In this document: positions 23,281 through 33,441 of the stretch, piece by piece
How the letters are laid out: every line of letters begins with the position of its first letter
How positions within the stretch are numbered: the stretch's first letter is position 1
DNA from: Taxillus chinensis
Taxonomy: Eukaryota > Streptophyta > Magnoliopsida > Santalales > Loranthaceae
DNA length: 64,000 bases
Direction: 5' to 3'
NCBI GenBank assembly: GCA_023512835.1
Contig: CM042091.1
Location: 44,730,284-44,794,283, forward strand
Translations under genes and position numbers: made by a program
Notes under the pieces: generated by a model
Seen by the model: only the letters and a program-made list of their open reading frames with translations
Told to the model about the DNA's origin: nothing
Database searches by the model: none

Positions 23281-24523
23281 AGAATGGGAGAGAAGGAGAT
23301 AAAATTTTAATTTGAATTAATCCTTTCAAAAACTGGCAAACACCACTCAAAAATAGTAAAATGACCCACCCAAAATTTAAGTTTTTATTTGAACATGCAT
23401 TTAAATATCATATACCAATAAAGCTATAAATGAATCAAACGTTCATGAATAAATTCGTGTTCGGCTTGGTAAAAGATCATTTATATTCGTTTGTTTAAAA
23501 AAGGTTATATTCATGAATAATTTTTTTTATTCATGAATACAAACAAACAAACAAGAATAAGGCTATATTTGGCTCGTTTATGTTCGTAAACATGTGTTCG
23601 CAAACAATGTTTGTAAACATATATTTGTAAGCATGTGTTCGCGAGTAATGTTTGAAGACATTAATAATTGCATTCATAAACAAATTAGCTGTTTACTGTT
23701 ATCCTTTCTTCAAGTATACAGATTGTTACAAGTAACAAAGTGAACTTAAAGTTTGAATATGGAACCCAAGGGAAGGTGATTAAGTGAAAAGTTCATTTTG
23801 TAACTCATTAAATCAAGTTAAAGTTTGTTTTTTGTAAAATTTGAAAGTTTAAAGTTTGTAATTGAAATTAACAAAGCTAATGTAAATTATCTTATGGGAG
23901 ACTTGGGGATTCAGATTTCAATTGATGTAATTTCTTTATTCATGTTAATTCAAATTTCTATTTTTATCTAAAACCCAACACATATGCATGAACTAGCCTC
24001 TTTCGAGTGATCTAGTTGTGTGTAAACCATAGCTTGGAGGACGAGTAACCAATTAAATGCTTAAGTTTTTGAGTGTAGATTGACATCACACCAATCTTAA
24101 CTAGGTTACAAGATAAGAATACTGGCTTTCGCAAATTATATTCTTCTCAAGTCAACTCTCTTAATTATCCGGCTATCAACGTCATTTTTCGATCCATAAT
24201 TGATTGCCCTAAACAAGAACTAAGATGACTAAACTTAATTCTAACATGCACATTCAAGGGAATTGATAAATAAGTAAGAGAATTCAAATTAACATATCAT
24301 AAAGAAATGAGACTCATAAGTTTACATCAATATTCATCCTCCCCCCATAGAGGTTTAAGCAAACATTGTACCAAAAATTACAAGCATTCTTGCCATTGAG
24401 AACCCAAAAGCCTCTCTAATTTCTCTCCTGATTGATCCCCTTGAAAGTCACTCAATTCCTCTTTTGTTCCAATCCCAAACCCATTTTTATAACTACCAAA
24501 ACTTATTTACATATGTCCAATCA

Positions 24524-24525
<2 letters not shown>

Positions 24526-24570
<45 letters not shown>
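24526..24570 (+). repeat. Poly(A) run, 45 bases
   Basis: An uninterrupted run of A ending at CCGTTCCCTC. It could be a retroposon tail, but no LINE or SINE body is visible upstream; it may also be an assembly slip. Confidence 0.8.
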
Positions 24571-24572
<2 letters not shown>

Positions 24573-24866
24573 GTTCCCTCTAACATTTGAATTTCGTTTC
24601 TCTCTTGAAATGCTTTGAGGAGAGTCGTTTAATCCTTTAATGAAGAGTTATGAGCCGTACGGGTGGCAGCTTCAAGAGTTTAGTTGAACTGCAGCACGCT
24701 CCGAGTAGAAACTGTCCTTGGTCAATCAATTTGATTAACTGAAATTCAGTCGACCGCCTTTGACTTTTCAATCGACCAAAAGTTCCTGAGAGTGTGGTCA
24801 ATTAACTTGGCCTGTTATTCATTCAAAAACACCACAAAATAACACAGAGGTTCTACATTCACTATG

Positions 24867-26290
24867 TTAGGGGTTAGATCACTAATCAAACAATTCTTTA
24901 CAAAATAAAGGTAAATTCATGATTATTTCCCATATAATATTCCTTTATTTGATATCAAATTATGGTTTAAAGTACCCTCTAACATTTACAAACAAATGTT
25001 CATAGACAATTGAACCAATAAATTAATAAACATGCAATAAACAAACAAACAAATGAGCATATTTGTTTATAAATTTTGAATAATTAGTGTTTTAGTTCAT
25101 ACACAGTCAACCAAACATACAATCTCTTTGGGTTCATGAATGAACTAATTTTTTTTTATAAATTTTTAATAATTAGGTATTTTAGTTCATGAACAATTAA
25201 ACGGATAAATATCTTAAATTTTTAAATAAAATAAAAATATAATATTTACAAATATGTTAATACATTCATGCATAAAACACTTATCCATAAGTTATTTATA
25301 AACATTAACTAACGACACGGGCGGCGCTACATAGGGCTGAGGGTGTGCACTTGCACACCCTGGCCCGTTTAAAAAAAATTTATTAATAATACTTAATTAA
25401 AATATCAAAAAAAAATGGTGCACACCCTAACCTAGCCGCCACACACCCTGCCTTCATTCTTCTCTTCCCTTACGTTGCGTATGCTCCAGCGCTTCCCCCC
25501 CCCCCCCCCAAAACCCCAACCCCCCCGAAATAAAGTGGTGAAATTTTAAGATTTATTAGTTGTTTGCTCGTGTCTTTGTTTGTAAAGGGAGGAACTATCA
25601 AACCCTAAACCTTAAAGACTTGGATTGAAAGTAAAAGAAGGTTGTTGATTAAAAGTAATAGTTTAAAATTGATATAAAATTTGTATATTTAATTTCACTA
25701 ACCCCCCCCGGTTGGGGGTTTTAAATTGGGGGGGTGCACCCCCGCGTCGGTCTGGTCATTTGAAATTTTAGGCGACCATTCTTGATATCGCGTCAATTTC
25801 TCCTCTTTCCTTTAACCTTGTACTTGGCCTCGTTATCTCCACCCCCAAGGTTCTCCTTCACTTTAGACGCTAATCAAACAATTCTTCAAAAAAAGGAAAC
25901 AGAACCCAAACTTTATAGGTAAAGAACCCTCTAACATTTAGAACAATGTCATCGACAAGCCCAAAATTAACAAACATGCAAAACAAACAAACAAACATTT
26001 TTTTTATAAATTTTAAAAATGCCCGTTCGGCCATCCCGTCACCCGCCGCTTTGGGTTCGTGAAGAACTACTTTTTTTCACAAATTTTTTAATTATTTTTA
26101 GTTCACCTCCCATTACGGAACTTATAAAACCACAGTCTTAACTAACGACACGGGCCGCTACATGCGGGTGTACACTTGCACCACCCCCCCCGTTTATTAA
26201 AAACTTAAAATGGTCAACCACCGCCGCGCCGCCCATTCTTTCTTCCCTTACGTTGCGTACGCCCGTGTGTTACGCCGATTGCCGTTCACG
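24867..26290 (+). repeat. Direct duplication (24867-25500 and 25867-26290), second copy eroded
   Basis: Landmarks occur in the same order in both halves: CTAATCAAACAATTCTT, ACCCTCTAACATTTA, AACAAACAAACAAA, TTTGGGTTC, CTAACGACACGGGC, a TGTGCACTTGCAC-type palindrome (25341-25360, second copy near 26168), then CCCTTACGTTGCGTA. The second copy is about 200 bp shorter, with many small gaps and runs of C. The palindrome region resembles the terminal part of ZMYM-type hAT elements, so this is probably a duplicated 5' end of the hAT at 26918-29369. Between the copies lie C- and G-runs (25495-25530, 25703-25745). Confidence 0.6.
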
Positions 26291-26917
26291 CTTCCGGTTC
26301 CCAAGACACGACAACGTTTGGCCATGACCGCCCTGGTACAGTGGTACGCCCTGTCGTTTTTTGTTTTTTGGGTTCCTATAAATTGTAAATTGTAATCCTA
26401 TTAATTTTGCAGATTTAATAAGCTTTTTGTGCCGATTTCGAACTTATGTGTATTGTTGTTCTCTCAATCTCTCTGTATAGTTCATTATTGACAATTTTTG
26501 GGGTGCGAGGCGCTGAGGCAGAGGCGGGTTGATTAGCTGTAGACCTTGTGCTTGTTCTCCTAAGTGTTTCTTGAATCGATCTATCGTTTCACAGGTTTGT
26601 CTTAGCTTTCACAGCTTCTTTTTAATAAAATTTACAATAATTTTAAAATGCATAGTTAATAATTTGCTTTTTATAATTGATAATTTGATAATTGATATTG
26701 TGTTGCTATTCAATAATTTCATTTGGATTTTAATTTAGAAAATCCAAAAGGGATTTTCTAGATATTTTCAATAAATATCTAGACATGTTTGATGTTTGTA
26801 GACTTGTAGTGTTTAATGTATTGCTTATTTGTGGTTGTACTAGTGTTTGATGTAATAAATTTTGTGGTGTTTGACTATCTATTATAACTATTATATTTTC
26901 AGCTGTTTCCGCTAGAA

Positions 26918-29369
26918 ATGGATAAATTTGTGATATGAAAACCAAAATATTCTTCTTCTGGTTCTTCTAAGCGAATTTGTGTTGACTTGAACAATCTTCC
27001 TTCGAATCCTGGGCTACGAGAACCGATGTCATCTTATTTTCCTAATGATCAAGATAATATAAGAAGAACTTATATACAAAAGGGTCCTTGTCAAATTGTT
27101 CCTACCAATTTACCTCAAACCGAAATTGCTGGATCAATGCGTCGGTTTCATCCTGATTGGTTTATCGAATACAAAAATTGGTTGGAATATAGTATAGAAA
27201 AGGATGCAGTATTTTGTCTATGTTGTTACCTATTTAAACAAGATGTTGGTAAGCAAGTGGGGGGGGGGGGGGGTGACACTTTTGTAAGAACGGGATTCAG
27301 ATTATGGCATAAGAAAGAAAAGCTTCGAATCCATGTTGGAGGTGTTAATAGTGCACATAACCAAGCTCTCAAGAAGTGTGAGGATTTAATGAAGCCAAAT
27401 CAACACATTAACAATGTTTTTGTTAAGCAGACAAATGAAGAAAAGATGAAGTATCAAATTCAGTTAAATGCAACAGTTGATTGCATAAGATTCCTTTTGC
27501 GTCAGGGATTAGCTTTTCGTGGCCATGATGAATCTTCAAGTTCAAGTGATAAAGGAAATTTTCTTGAGCTTCTACAATTTTTGGATGATCACAATGGATC
27601 CATCAATGAAGTGGTACAAAAATGTCCAAAGCTATTAAAACACAAGTAAAAGATAAACGATTGCGGAGTTGGCCAGAGAACATCAATAAATTTCTTGTTT
27701 TTCTATTTTTTTTTTTTAATAAAAAGACCCCCCCCAGGCTGAAAAACAACAAGTTAACTCATCCTGATATTCAAAAAGACATTGTGAATGCAGCTGCTTG
27801 TGAAACTACTAATGCCATCATCAAGAATCTTGACAATGAGTTCTTTTCAGTTTTAGTCGATGAGTCTCGTGATATATCAATTAAAGAACAAATGGCAATT
27901 GTTTTGCGTTATGTGAACAAGAAAGGGAGATGTTACATAGCAATTCCTTGGTATTGTACATGTAACAGATACCACTGCTTTGTCACTCAAAGTTGCAATT
28001 GAATCTCTATTTTCAAAGCATGGATTAAGTTTATCAAGACTACGTGGGCAAGGTTATGATGGGACCAGTAATATACAAGGTGAGTTTAATGGTCTTAAAG
28101 CTTTGATTTTAAGAGAGAATGAATCAGCATATTATGTTCATTGCTTTGCTCATCAACTTCAGTTGACTCTTGTAGCTATTGCTAAGAATCATAATGTCAT
28201 TGCTGAATTTTTTTTGCTTGGTTGCTAAATTGATAAATATTGTTGGAGGCTCTTGTAAGAGACGAGATGCTCTTCGAGATGCATAATTGGGCAAAATTGA
28301 AAAAGCATTGGACATGGGTGAACTTCAAAGTGGACAAGGTTTGAATCAAGAGACAAATCTTAAACGTGCAGGTGATACACGTTGGGGGTCACATTATGGT
28401 ACAATTATCAACTTGATTTTGATGTTTTCTGCCACTGTTGAAGTACTTAAGATTATTATGGTGGATGGCACAAGTTATGAGCAAAAAGGTGATGCTCGGT
28501 CTACTTTGAAGTTAATCTTATCTTTTGAGTTTGTCTTTGCTCTACATTTGATGAAACATATTTTAGGGGTCACAAATGAGTTGTCAATAGCATTGCAAAG
28601 GAAAAATCAAAATATTGTAAATGCTATAACACTTGTTGACATGTCTAAGAAACGACTACAGATGATGAGAGACAATGATTGGGAATCTTTGTTGGTTGAA
28701 GTATCATTGTTTTGTAATAAACATGATATTCTCATCTTGAACATGGATGAAATTTTTGTAATTGGTGGGAGGCTACGACGCCAAACCCCACAAATTACAA
28801 ATTTACATCACTTTCGTGTTGAATTATTCTACACAGCCATAGATATGCAACTTCAAGAGCTCAACAACCGTTTTTCAGAGGGGAATACAGAGTTGTTACT
28901 TTGTATGGCTTGCTTGAATCCGAGTAATTCATTTTGTGCTTTTGATAAGCAAAAGTTGATTCGTCTCGCAAAGTTATATCCATATGATTTTTCTGAGACA
29001 GATTTAATTGCACTTGATATTCAACTTCAGAATTACATTGTTGATGTGCAAGCTAATGACATGTTCATGGAACTACATGGAATTGATGAGCTTGCGAGAA
29101 AGATGGTAGAGACAGAGAAGGATGTCACATATCCTTTAGTTTATCTGCTTGTGAAGTTAGTGCTGACCCTTCCTGCTGCAATTGCAACAGTAGAAAGAAG
29201 TTTTTCAGCAATGAAATATATAAAAGAATCAATCGCTAATCGAATGGGAGATCAATGGATGAATGATTGTTTGGTAACATACATTGAGAGTGATGTATTT
29301 GATAACATTGATAATGAAGCTATCATACAACATTACCAAGCTATGAAGACCCACAAGAGGATTTTATGA
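26918..29369 (+). pseudogene. hAT transposase, ZMYM/TTF-zinc-finger type, broken
   Basis: Transposase of a hAT-superfamily element of the zinc finger MYM type 1-like group. Best start is ATG at 26918 (MDKFVI), but codon 7 is TGA (26936-26938), where a CGA Arg would fit. Order seen: SSYFPNDQDNIRRTYIQKGP, TTF-type finger with FCLCCYLFK (about 27210), LRIHVGGVNSAHNQA, DDE-core words FFSVLVDESRDIS and RGQGYDGTSN (about 28045), the hallmark YYVHCFAHQLQLTL (about 28130), and the hAT dimerisation region TLPAAIATVERSFSAMKYIK near the end. Frames change near 27640, 27990 and 28240. A 14-G run at about 27259 and a T-run/C-run at 27700-27737 lie in or beside coding sequence. It is dead as written. Confidence 0.85.
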
Positions 29370-30061
29370 CATTTCATGTATTTTTTTTAGTGTTGTTATA
29401 TGTAAAACTTCTATAATTTTATAACATTTTATGTAATATTTTATTAATGATATTATTTTTAATTTTTATAATAAATATTGAACATTCTAAAAATAAATTC
29501 TAAAATCGTCCTAACGAATATAATTTAATAGTGTAATTAAAGAAACTTTAAGTCTTCACCTCCATCAAGAAATAATATCAAAGAATCAATTCGGTTGTAG
29601 CCATACCAAACCCCATGTGAGGCCCGTGTTTTGGTTTTGAAACACGGCATTCCATTGTCAGACTTGCGTAGCAATCGGGGCATAAAAGTTTTTTATTTAC
29701 TAAGACGTGCCTCGGCCGTTTTCCCCTAAAATAAAAGAAATAGAGTAATTAAAGAAACTTTATCTAAGCATAAAATTTGTGGCCAAGCTCACGGCAGGTA
29801 TCACCATTCGAGAAAAGAAACGAATGTCAACAAATGGGGCACGGTAGCTGCTGAGTTTGGTCGCCTACTGGTGGTACTGTTAGTCGATAAGAAGCCCCCT
29901 TCCTCACAAAACGTGCGACCCACATCCACTCCAACCCTCAAACTTGCTGTGCGTACCCGTACGCAAGCACTCCATAGACCAAACAGAAAAAAGTGCCTCC
30001 CCTTGCAACTAAAAAACAGAAGCTTCTCTTGGATTCAGTTTCGGGCAGCAAAAAAATTCCA
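29370..30061 (+). promoter_or_regulatory. Upstream region of the FAD4-like gene
   Basis: It contains the hAT 3' flank, then the probable promoter and leader of FAD4. The 18-mer GTAATTAAAGAAACTTTA occurs twice (29533-29550 and 29745-29762), bracketing about 194 bp. No clear TATA box was picked. Small open frames here (such as 29871-30242) overlap the gene in another frame and are not genes. Confidence 0.45.
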
Positions 30062-30991
30062 ATGTTCATGTTCTTACCTCAACATAAGTACCCTCTTTGG
30101 TCTTCTTGCCATACCCCTAAGACATGCCACCAGCATCTCCATTGCTCTGTTCCCACCCTTGCCACTACAACCAAGCCTGTACACAGCCGTAGGCAACAGC
30201 CTGTCAATGCACCACTGCCCCGGACCTGGCCACCTGCTTTAGTTGCAGCAGCCATCAATCTCCCCGAGCCTGATGACCAGAGCTTGCAGTCCACATGGGC
30301 TCACCGTGCTTGGGTCACAAGCGGGTGCACCACGGTACTGATCTCACTGGCCAAGTCCATGACAGCTGCAGCTGCTTCTCAGCAGTGGCTCCAACCCGTT
30401 TTAGCTGGTCTAGCAGGTTACGTGCTAGCTGACCTTGGCTCCGGCATCTATCACTGGGCTATCGACAACTATGGTAGCAGTTCCACCCCAATGTTTGGTT
30501 CCCAAATTGAAGCTTTCCAGGGCCACCACAAGCAGCCATGGACAATCACCCAGCGCCAGTTTGCTAACAATCTGCATGCGCTTGGGCAGTCTGTGACGAT
30601 CATAGTGCTTCCCATGGACCTCCTCTTTGATGACCCAACACTGCTCGCATTTACCGCCCTGTGTTCCGGATGCATCATGTTTAGCCAACAGTTCCATGCT
30701 TGGGCTCACAGCAAGAGGCGGCAGCTGCCACAGGTGGTGGTGGCATTGCAGGAAGGGGGAGTTCTTATATCGCCTCGACAACATGGGATGCACCATCGCC
30801 CACCATATAGCAATAATTATTGCATAGTGAGTGGGTTATGGAATGGATTCTTGGACCAGCAGAAGGTGTTTGAAGCAATGGAGATGATGGTGTTTTTTAG
30901 GCTTGGGGTCCGTCCGCGTTCCTGGAGTGAACCTGGTTCAGAGTGGGCTCAAGAGACAGATGATAAACACTCCCAAAATTCGGTAAACTAA
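30062..30991 (+). CDS. FAD4: Chloroplast palmitoyl-phosphatidylglycerol desaturase (FAD4-like), 309 aa
   Basis: Family of Arabidopsis FAD4, which puts the unusual delta-3-trans double bond into 16:0 at sn-2 of plastid phosphatidylglycerol in thylakoid lipid metabolism; related to the Kua/TMEM189 (plasmanylethanolamine desaturase) fold. Single exon, as in Arabidopsis FAD4, and close in length (about 320 aa there). Start chosen at the first ATG (30062); the frame is open to 29993 but only through a GTG. Residues 1-60 are Ser/Thr/His/Arg-rich with few acids, like a plastid transit peptide. STWAHRAWVTSGCTTVLISL (78-97) leads into the first membrane segments. Probable metal-binding His: H131 (GIYHWAIDNYG), H155/H156 (QGHHKQPW), H212/H216 (FHAWAH), H241/H244/H245 (QHGMHH). 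Stop TAA 30989-30991. No frame defects. Paralogues exist in this family, so FAD4 versus a FAD4-like copy is not settled. Confidence 0.9.
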   Translation: MFMFLPQHKYPLWSSCHTPKTCHQHLHCSVPTLATTTKPVHSRRQQPVNAPLPRTWPPALVAAAINLPEPDDQSLQSTWAHRAWVTSGCTTVLISLAKSMTAAAASQQWLQPVLAGLAGYVLADLGSGIYHWAIDNYGSSSTPMFGSQIEAFQGHHKQPWTITQRQFANNLHALGQSVTIIVLPMDLLFDDPTLLAFTALCSGCIMFSQQFHAWAHSKRRQLPQVVVALQEGGVLISPRQHGMHHRPPYSNNYCIVSGLWNGFLDQQKVFEAMEMMVFFRLGVRPRSWSEPGSEWAQETDDKHSQNSVN

Positions 30992-32986
30992 TCCTTATCC
31001 GATGTCCATGTCTTGTTCTGGTATGTGTGTGTCGGAGAAAAGGATACACATCCGCCAATATCTGCAGAAAATGAACCGATACATGCCCCTTTATTATTCA
31101 AACAATTGTAATAACAAGGAAGAGCAATTTTCCAATCGAAAAACAGAAGTACAATATTACAAGATTAAGGGCTCGTTTGAATCCATTGTTGTTTGTTGCT
31201 GTTAATTTAATTATTTTTAAAATATAAAGTATAGAATCATTATTGTAAAAAAGAAAAATGCATTGGATAGGCAACACACTATTGTCCTTAACCCTAAAAT
31301 TTTGTCCTAAAAACAAATAAAATACTATAAATAATTATATTAATAAAATAAAAAATAATTTTAAAATTCAAAAACCTTCACACACTTACTCAGTTAGTCA
31401 GTTACTCCTACTACTAATCAAAATGCACATTAAATTTTGACGCTATAAATTACAACACTACATCTAGCAAAAAAAATGGAAACAAAATGGCAAAAAAAAA
31501 AATGTAAACCCAAAGTAAGAACAGGAGATAAAAGAAAGAACCTACATCTAGCAAAGCTTTGTACTCTTCTGCAGTGACAAAACCATGAACATACAGCTCC
31601 AACTTCCCAGTTCAGCTGATTGTCATTCTTACAACTGAATAATATCAATTAATGTAAGATGCCAAAAACCACCAAAAGTTCAGAACAATTAGAGTTGACT
31701 GTGTTTATTAAGACAGTTCTTTTATTAGTCGGTTGCTAACTGTTTGATAATAAGAAAAAGATATCTTAATTTCTTCTGTGATGTCAGAGTGTACAGAGAA
31801 GACACCATAGAGAGAACATGATCAGAATTTGCCTCCAGGATTTTTTTTATTAAATGTTTCACAGCAAGTGAAATCAAGATCCAAAATACAGTCTCAGGAA
31901 ATAGTAGAAAGTAGAAAAAAGCCTCTTTAGAAAGGTACAGTAATGATAAAGAAAATACAACAATTGCTCTATAAACTTATTGCCAGCAACATTGATGGTA
32001 TTCATGCAAACAAGTGAACCGAGGTAGGTGTTCAATTAGCTAGCACATGATAAACTGAAATCTATTTTGAGAACGAAGAAACAACAGAGGGGCATACTTA
32101 TTCTAGCATTCCTACATTCAAAAAGGCTGCCATGTCAAAAGAAGTATTGTTGATATCTATCCTTTGGAACATATTTGTGCATTAGGCTTGCTTCCCAGAA
32201 TTAAATGGTTTAGGTGCAGACCATAATGAGCACGTCAATTGACCTGGGCTCATTTAGTGGGTACTTGTGGATCACAAGTCATTACATGGACAGTGAAAGT
32301 GAAATTCTGAGAATCTATTGGTTGCCACATTATAGAAGAACCTTTTTTTTTTGCTTTGAAATCAGAGACATTAAGTTAACTAGCTAAGAATAAGATAGTC
32401 ATTATCGATGATATAATCCGACCTCCTGAGAGGTTCAAAAACAAAAAGTACACCTAAAAACAAATGCCCATGACATCCCTAGTCCCTAAATCCAAAGAGG
32501 TTTTCACAATCAAATCCAGTGGTCTCTACTAATGACAAGCTGCTTTTTGACCCATGGAGGCACTATAAGGCACTTCATTGAGATGAAAAATACCTAAAGT
32601 TAAAATAACCACACTCAAATTGTGCTAAAACAGACTCCTCCAAACATGACATGAGCAGCTTAAGCTTCTTATAGAAGTTTCAAACTTAAGACATAGCAAC
32701 AGGTTCGGCTCACTTATAGCATGCAAGCAATCATCCTCAAAGACAAATTCAAAGATACTCTTTCAGCTTTGCCCAGGCATTCAGAAGGTTCCTGCAAGCC
32801 AACACCTCCATATTATATGGCTTGTGCAGCCAAAGAAATGTCAACAGTTTGCACCACTGTCTAGCCCACTACATGTCAGTAGGAAAATTATATGAAATGA
32901 CAACCAAGTTCATATTAGAAATGTCCAATTCTTAACAACACACTACCCACAAACCCTTATTTAATGGTGGAGGATCAACTCCAATA
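30992..32986. other. FAD4 3' region and non-coding DNA
   Basis: The first 150-350 bp should hold the FAD4 3' UTR; AATAAAAT-type poly(A) words occur near 31316. The rest shows no confident gene. An exon-like stretch on the minus strand near 31560-31620 was considered and left out. Confidence 0.4.
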
Positions 32987-33049
32987 TTAAAACAACATCT
33001 CGCGGAACTGAGACCCGAATGCAGTGTTCTTAGGAATGTCCTTTCCACA
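32987..33049 (-). CDS. Possible terminal exon of an unrecognised gene
   Basis: Read on the minus strand, a pyrimidine-rich stretch ends in AATTTGCAG (acceptor AG, 33050-33052), followed by 21 codons: CGKDIPKNTAFGSQFREMLF then TAA (32987-32989). The mixed hydrophilic composition and well-placed acceptor look like a real last exon. I do not recognise the protein. No matching upstream exon was found before the tRNA at 33362, so the rest of the gene may have been lost when the tRNA segment was duplicated here, or lies in short exons I cannot call. It could also be chance. Confidence 0.3.
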   Translation of the reverse strand, partial: CGKDIPKNTAFGSQFREMLF

Positions 33050-33361
33050 CTGCAAATTAAATCACAAATTTAAGTTAACAAATCATACTACAATCTGAAA
33101 ACATTCACATTTTAACATATAGGACAAAATATGGATCTACAGAAGTGTCAATCAGTAGGGTAATGCCAAATCAAAGAACATACGATTTACAAATTCTCAA
33201 AATTTAACTTTAAAAAAGACAGACAAAAATATTTTTTTTAGAAGGACAACAATTGGAGACGATGATCCAAAAAGAGGAAGGAAAAACAAAACATCCTGAG
33301 AGATTACCGTCTTTTCATAACATTGCTACTAGATTATTTTGGAATGCTAAATGAGCAATAA

Positions 33362-33433
33362 ATCAGAGTGGCGCAGCGGAAGCGTGGTGGGCCCATAACC
33401 CACAGGTCCCAAGATCGAAACTTGGCTCTGATA
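33362..33433 (+). tRNA. Initiator tRNA-Met(CAT), variant copy
   Basis: 72 nt, cloverleaf complete: acceptor ATCAGAG/CTCTGAT with the A1-U72 pair typical of plant initiator tRNA, anticodon loop CCCATAA, and T-loop ATCGAAA with A54. It differs from the copy at 56434 only in the T-stem: CCAAG/CTTGG instead of CCAGG/CCTGG, a G-C to A-T swap on both sides that keeps pairing. A Pol III terminator T6 follows at 33436-33441. The CCA end is not encoded, as expected. Confidence 0.93.
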
Positions 33434-33435
33434 TG

Positions 33436-33441
33436 TTTTTT
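33436..33441 (+). terminator. Pol III terminator of tRNA-iMet copy 1
   Basis: Six T, two bases after the tRNA 3' end. Confidence 0.8.

Larger units (their letters stand above)
21700..24860. other. Non-coding AT-rich region
   Basis: No gene is recognised. It holds a GT/GA microsatellite (23238-23280), a stretch of TTCGTAAACAT / GTTCGCAAACA words (23440-23700) typical of dispersed plant repeats, and a 45-base A-run (24526-24570). The ORF-like stretches near 21969 and 22697 show no family features. Confidence 0.4.

Noticed and set aside
26210..26395. 61-codon open frame
   Set aside because: Lies in the eroded copy of a duplicated transposon end; no family features.
29993..30061. Upstream extension of the FAD4 frame to a GTG
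   Set aside because: Plant nuclear genes start at ATG; the first in-frame ATG at 30062 gives a normal-length protein with a plausible transit peptide.
30079..30796. Minus-strand open frames across FAD4
   Set aside because: They are shadows of the GC-richer FAD4 coding sequence with no family motif.
31557..31625. Exon-like minus-strand stretch reading LELYVHGFVTAEEYKALL
   Set aside because: Splice sites are ambiguous, no partner exon is found, and it lies downstream of the stop of the exon candidate at 32987, so it cannot belong to that gene.
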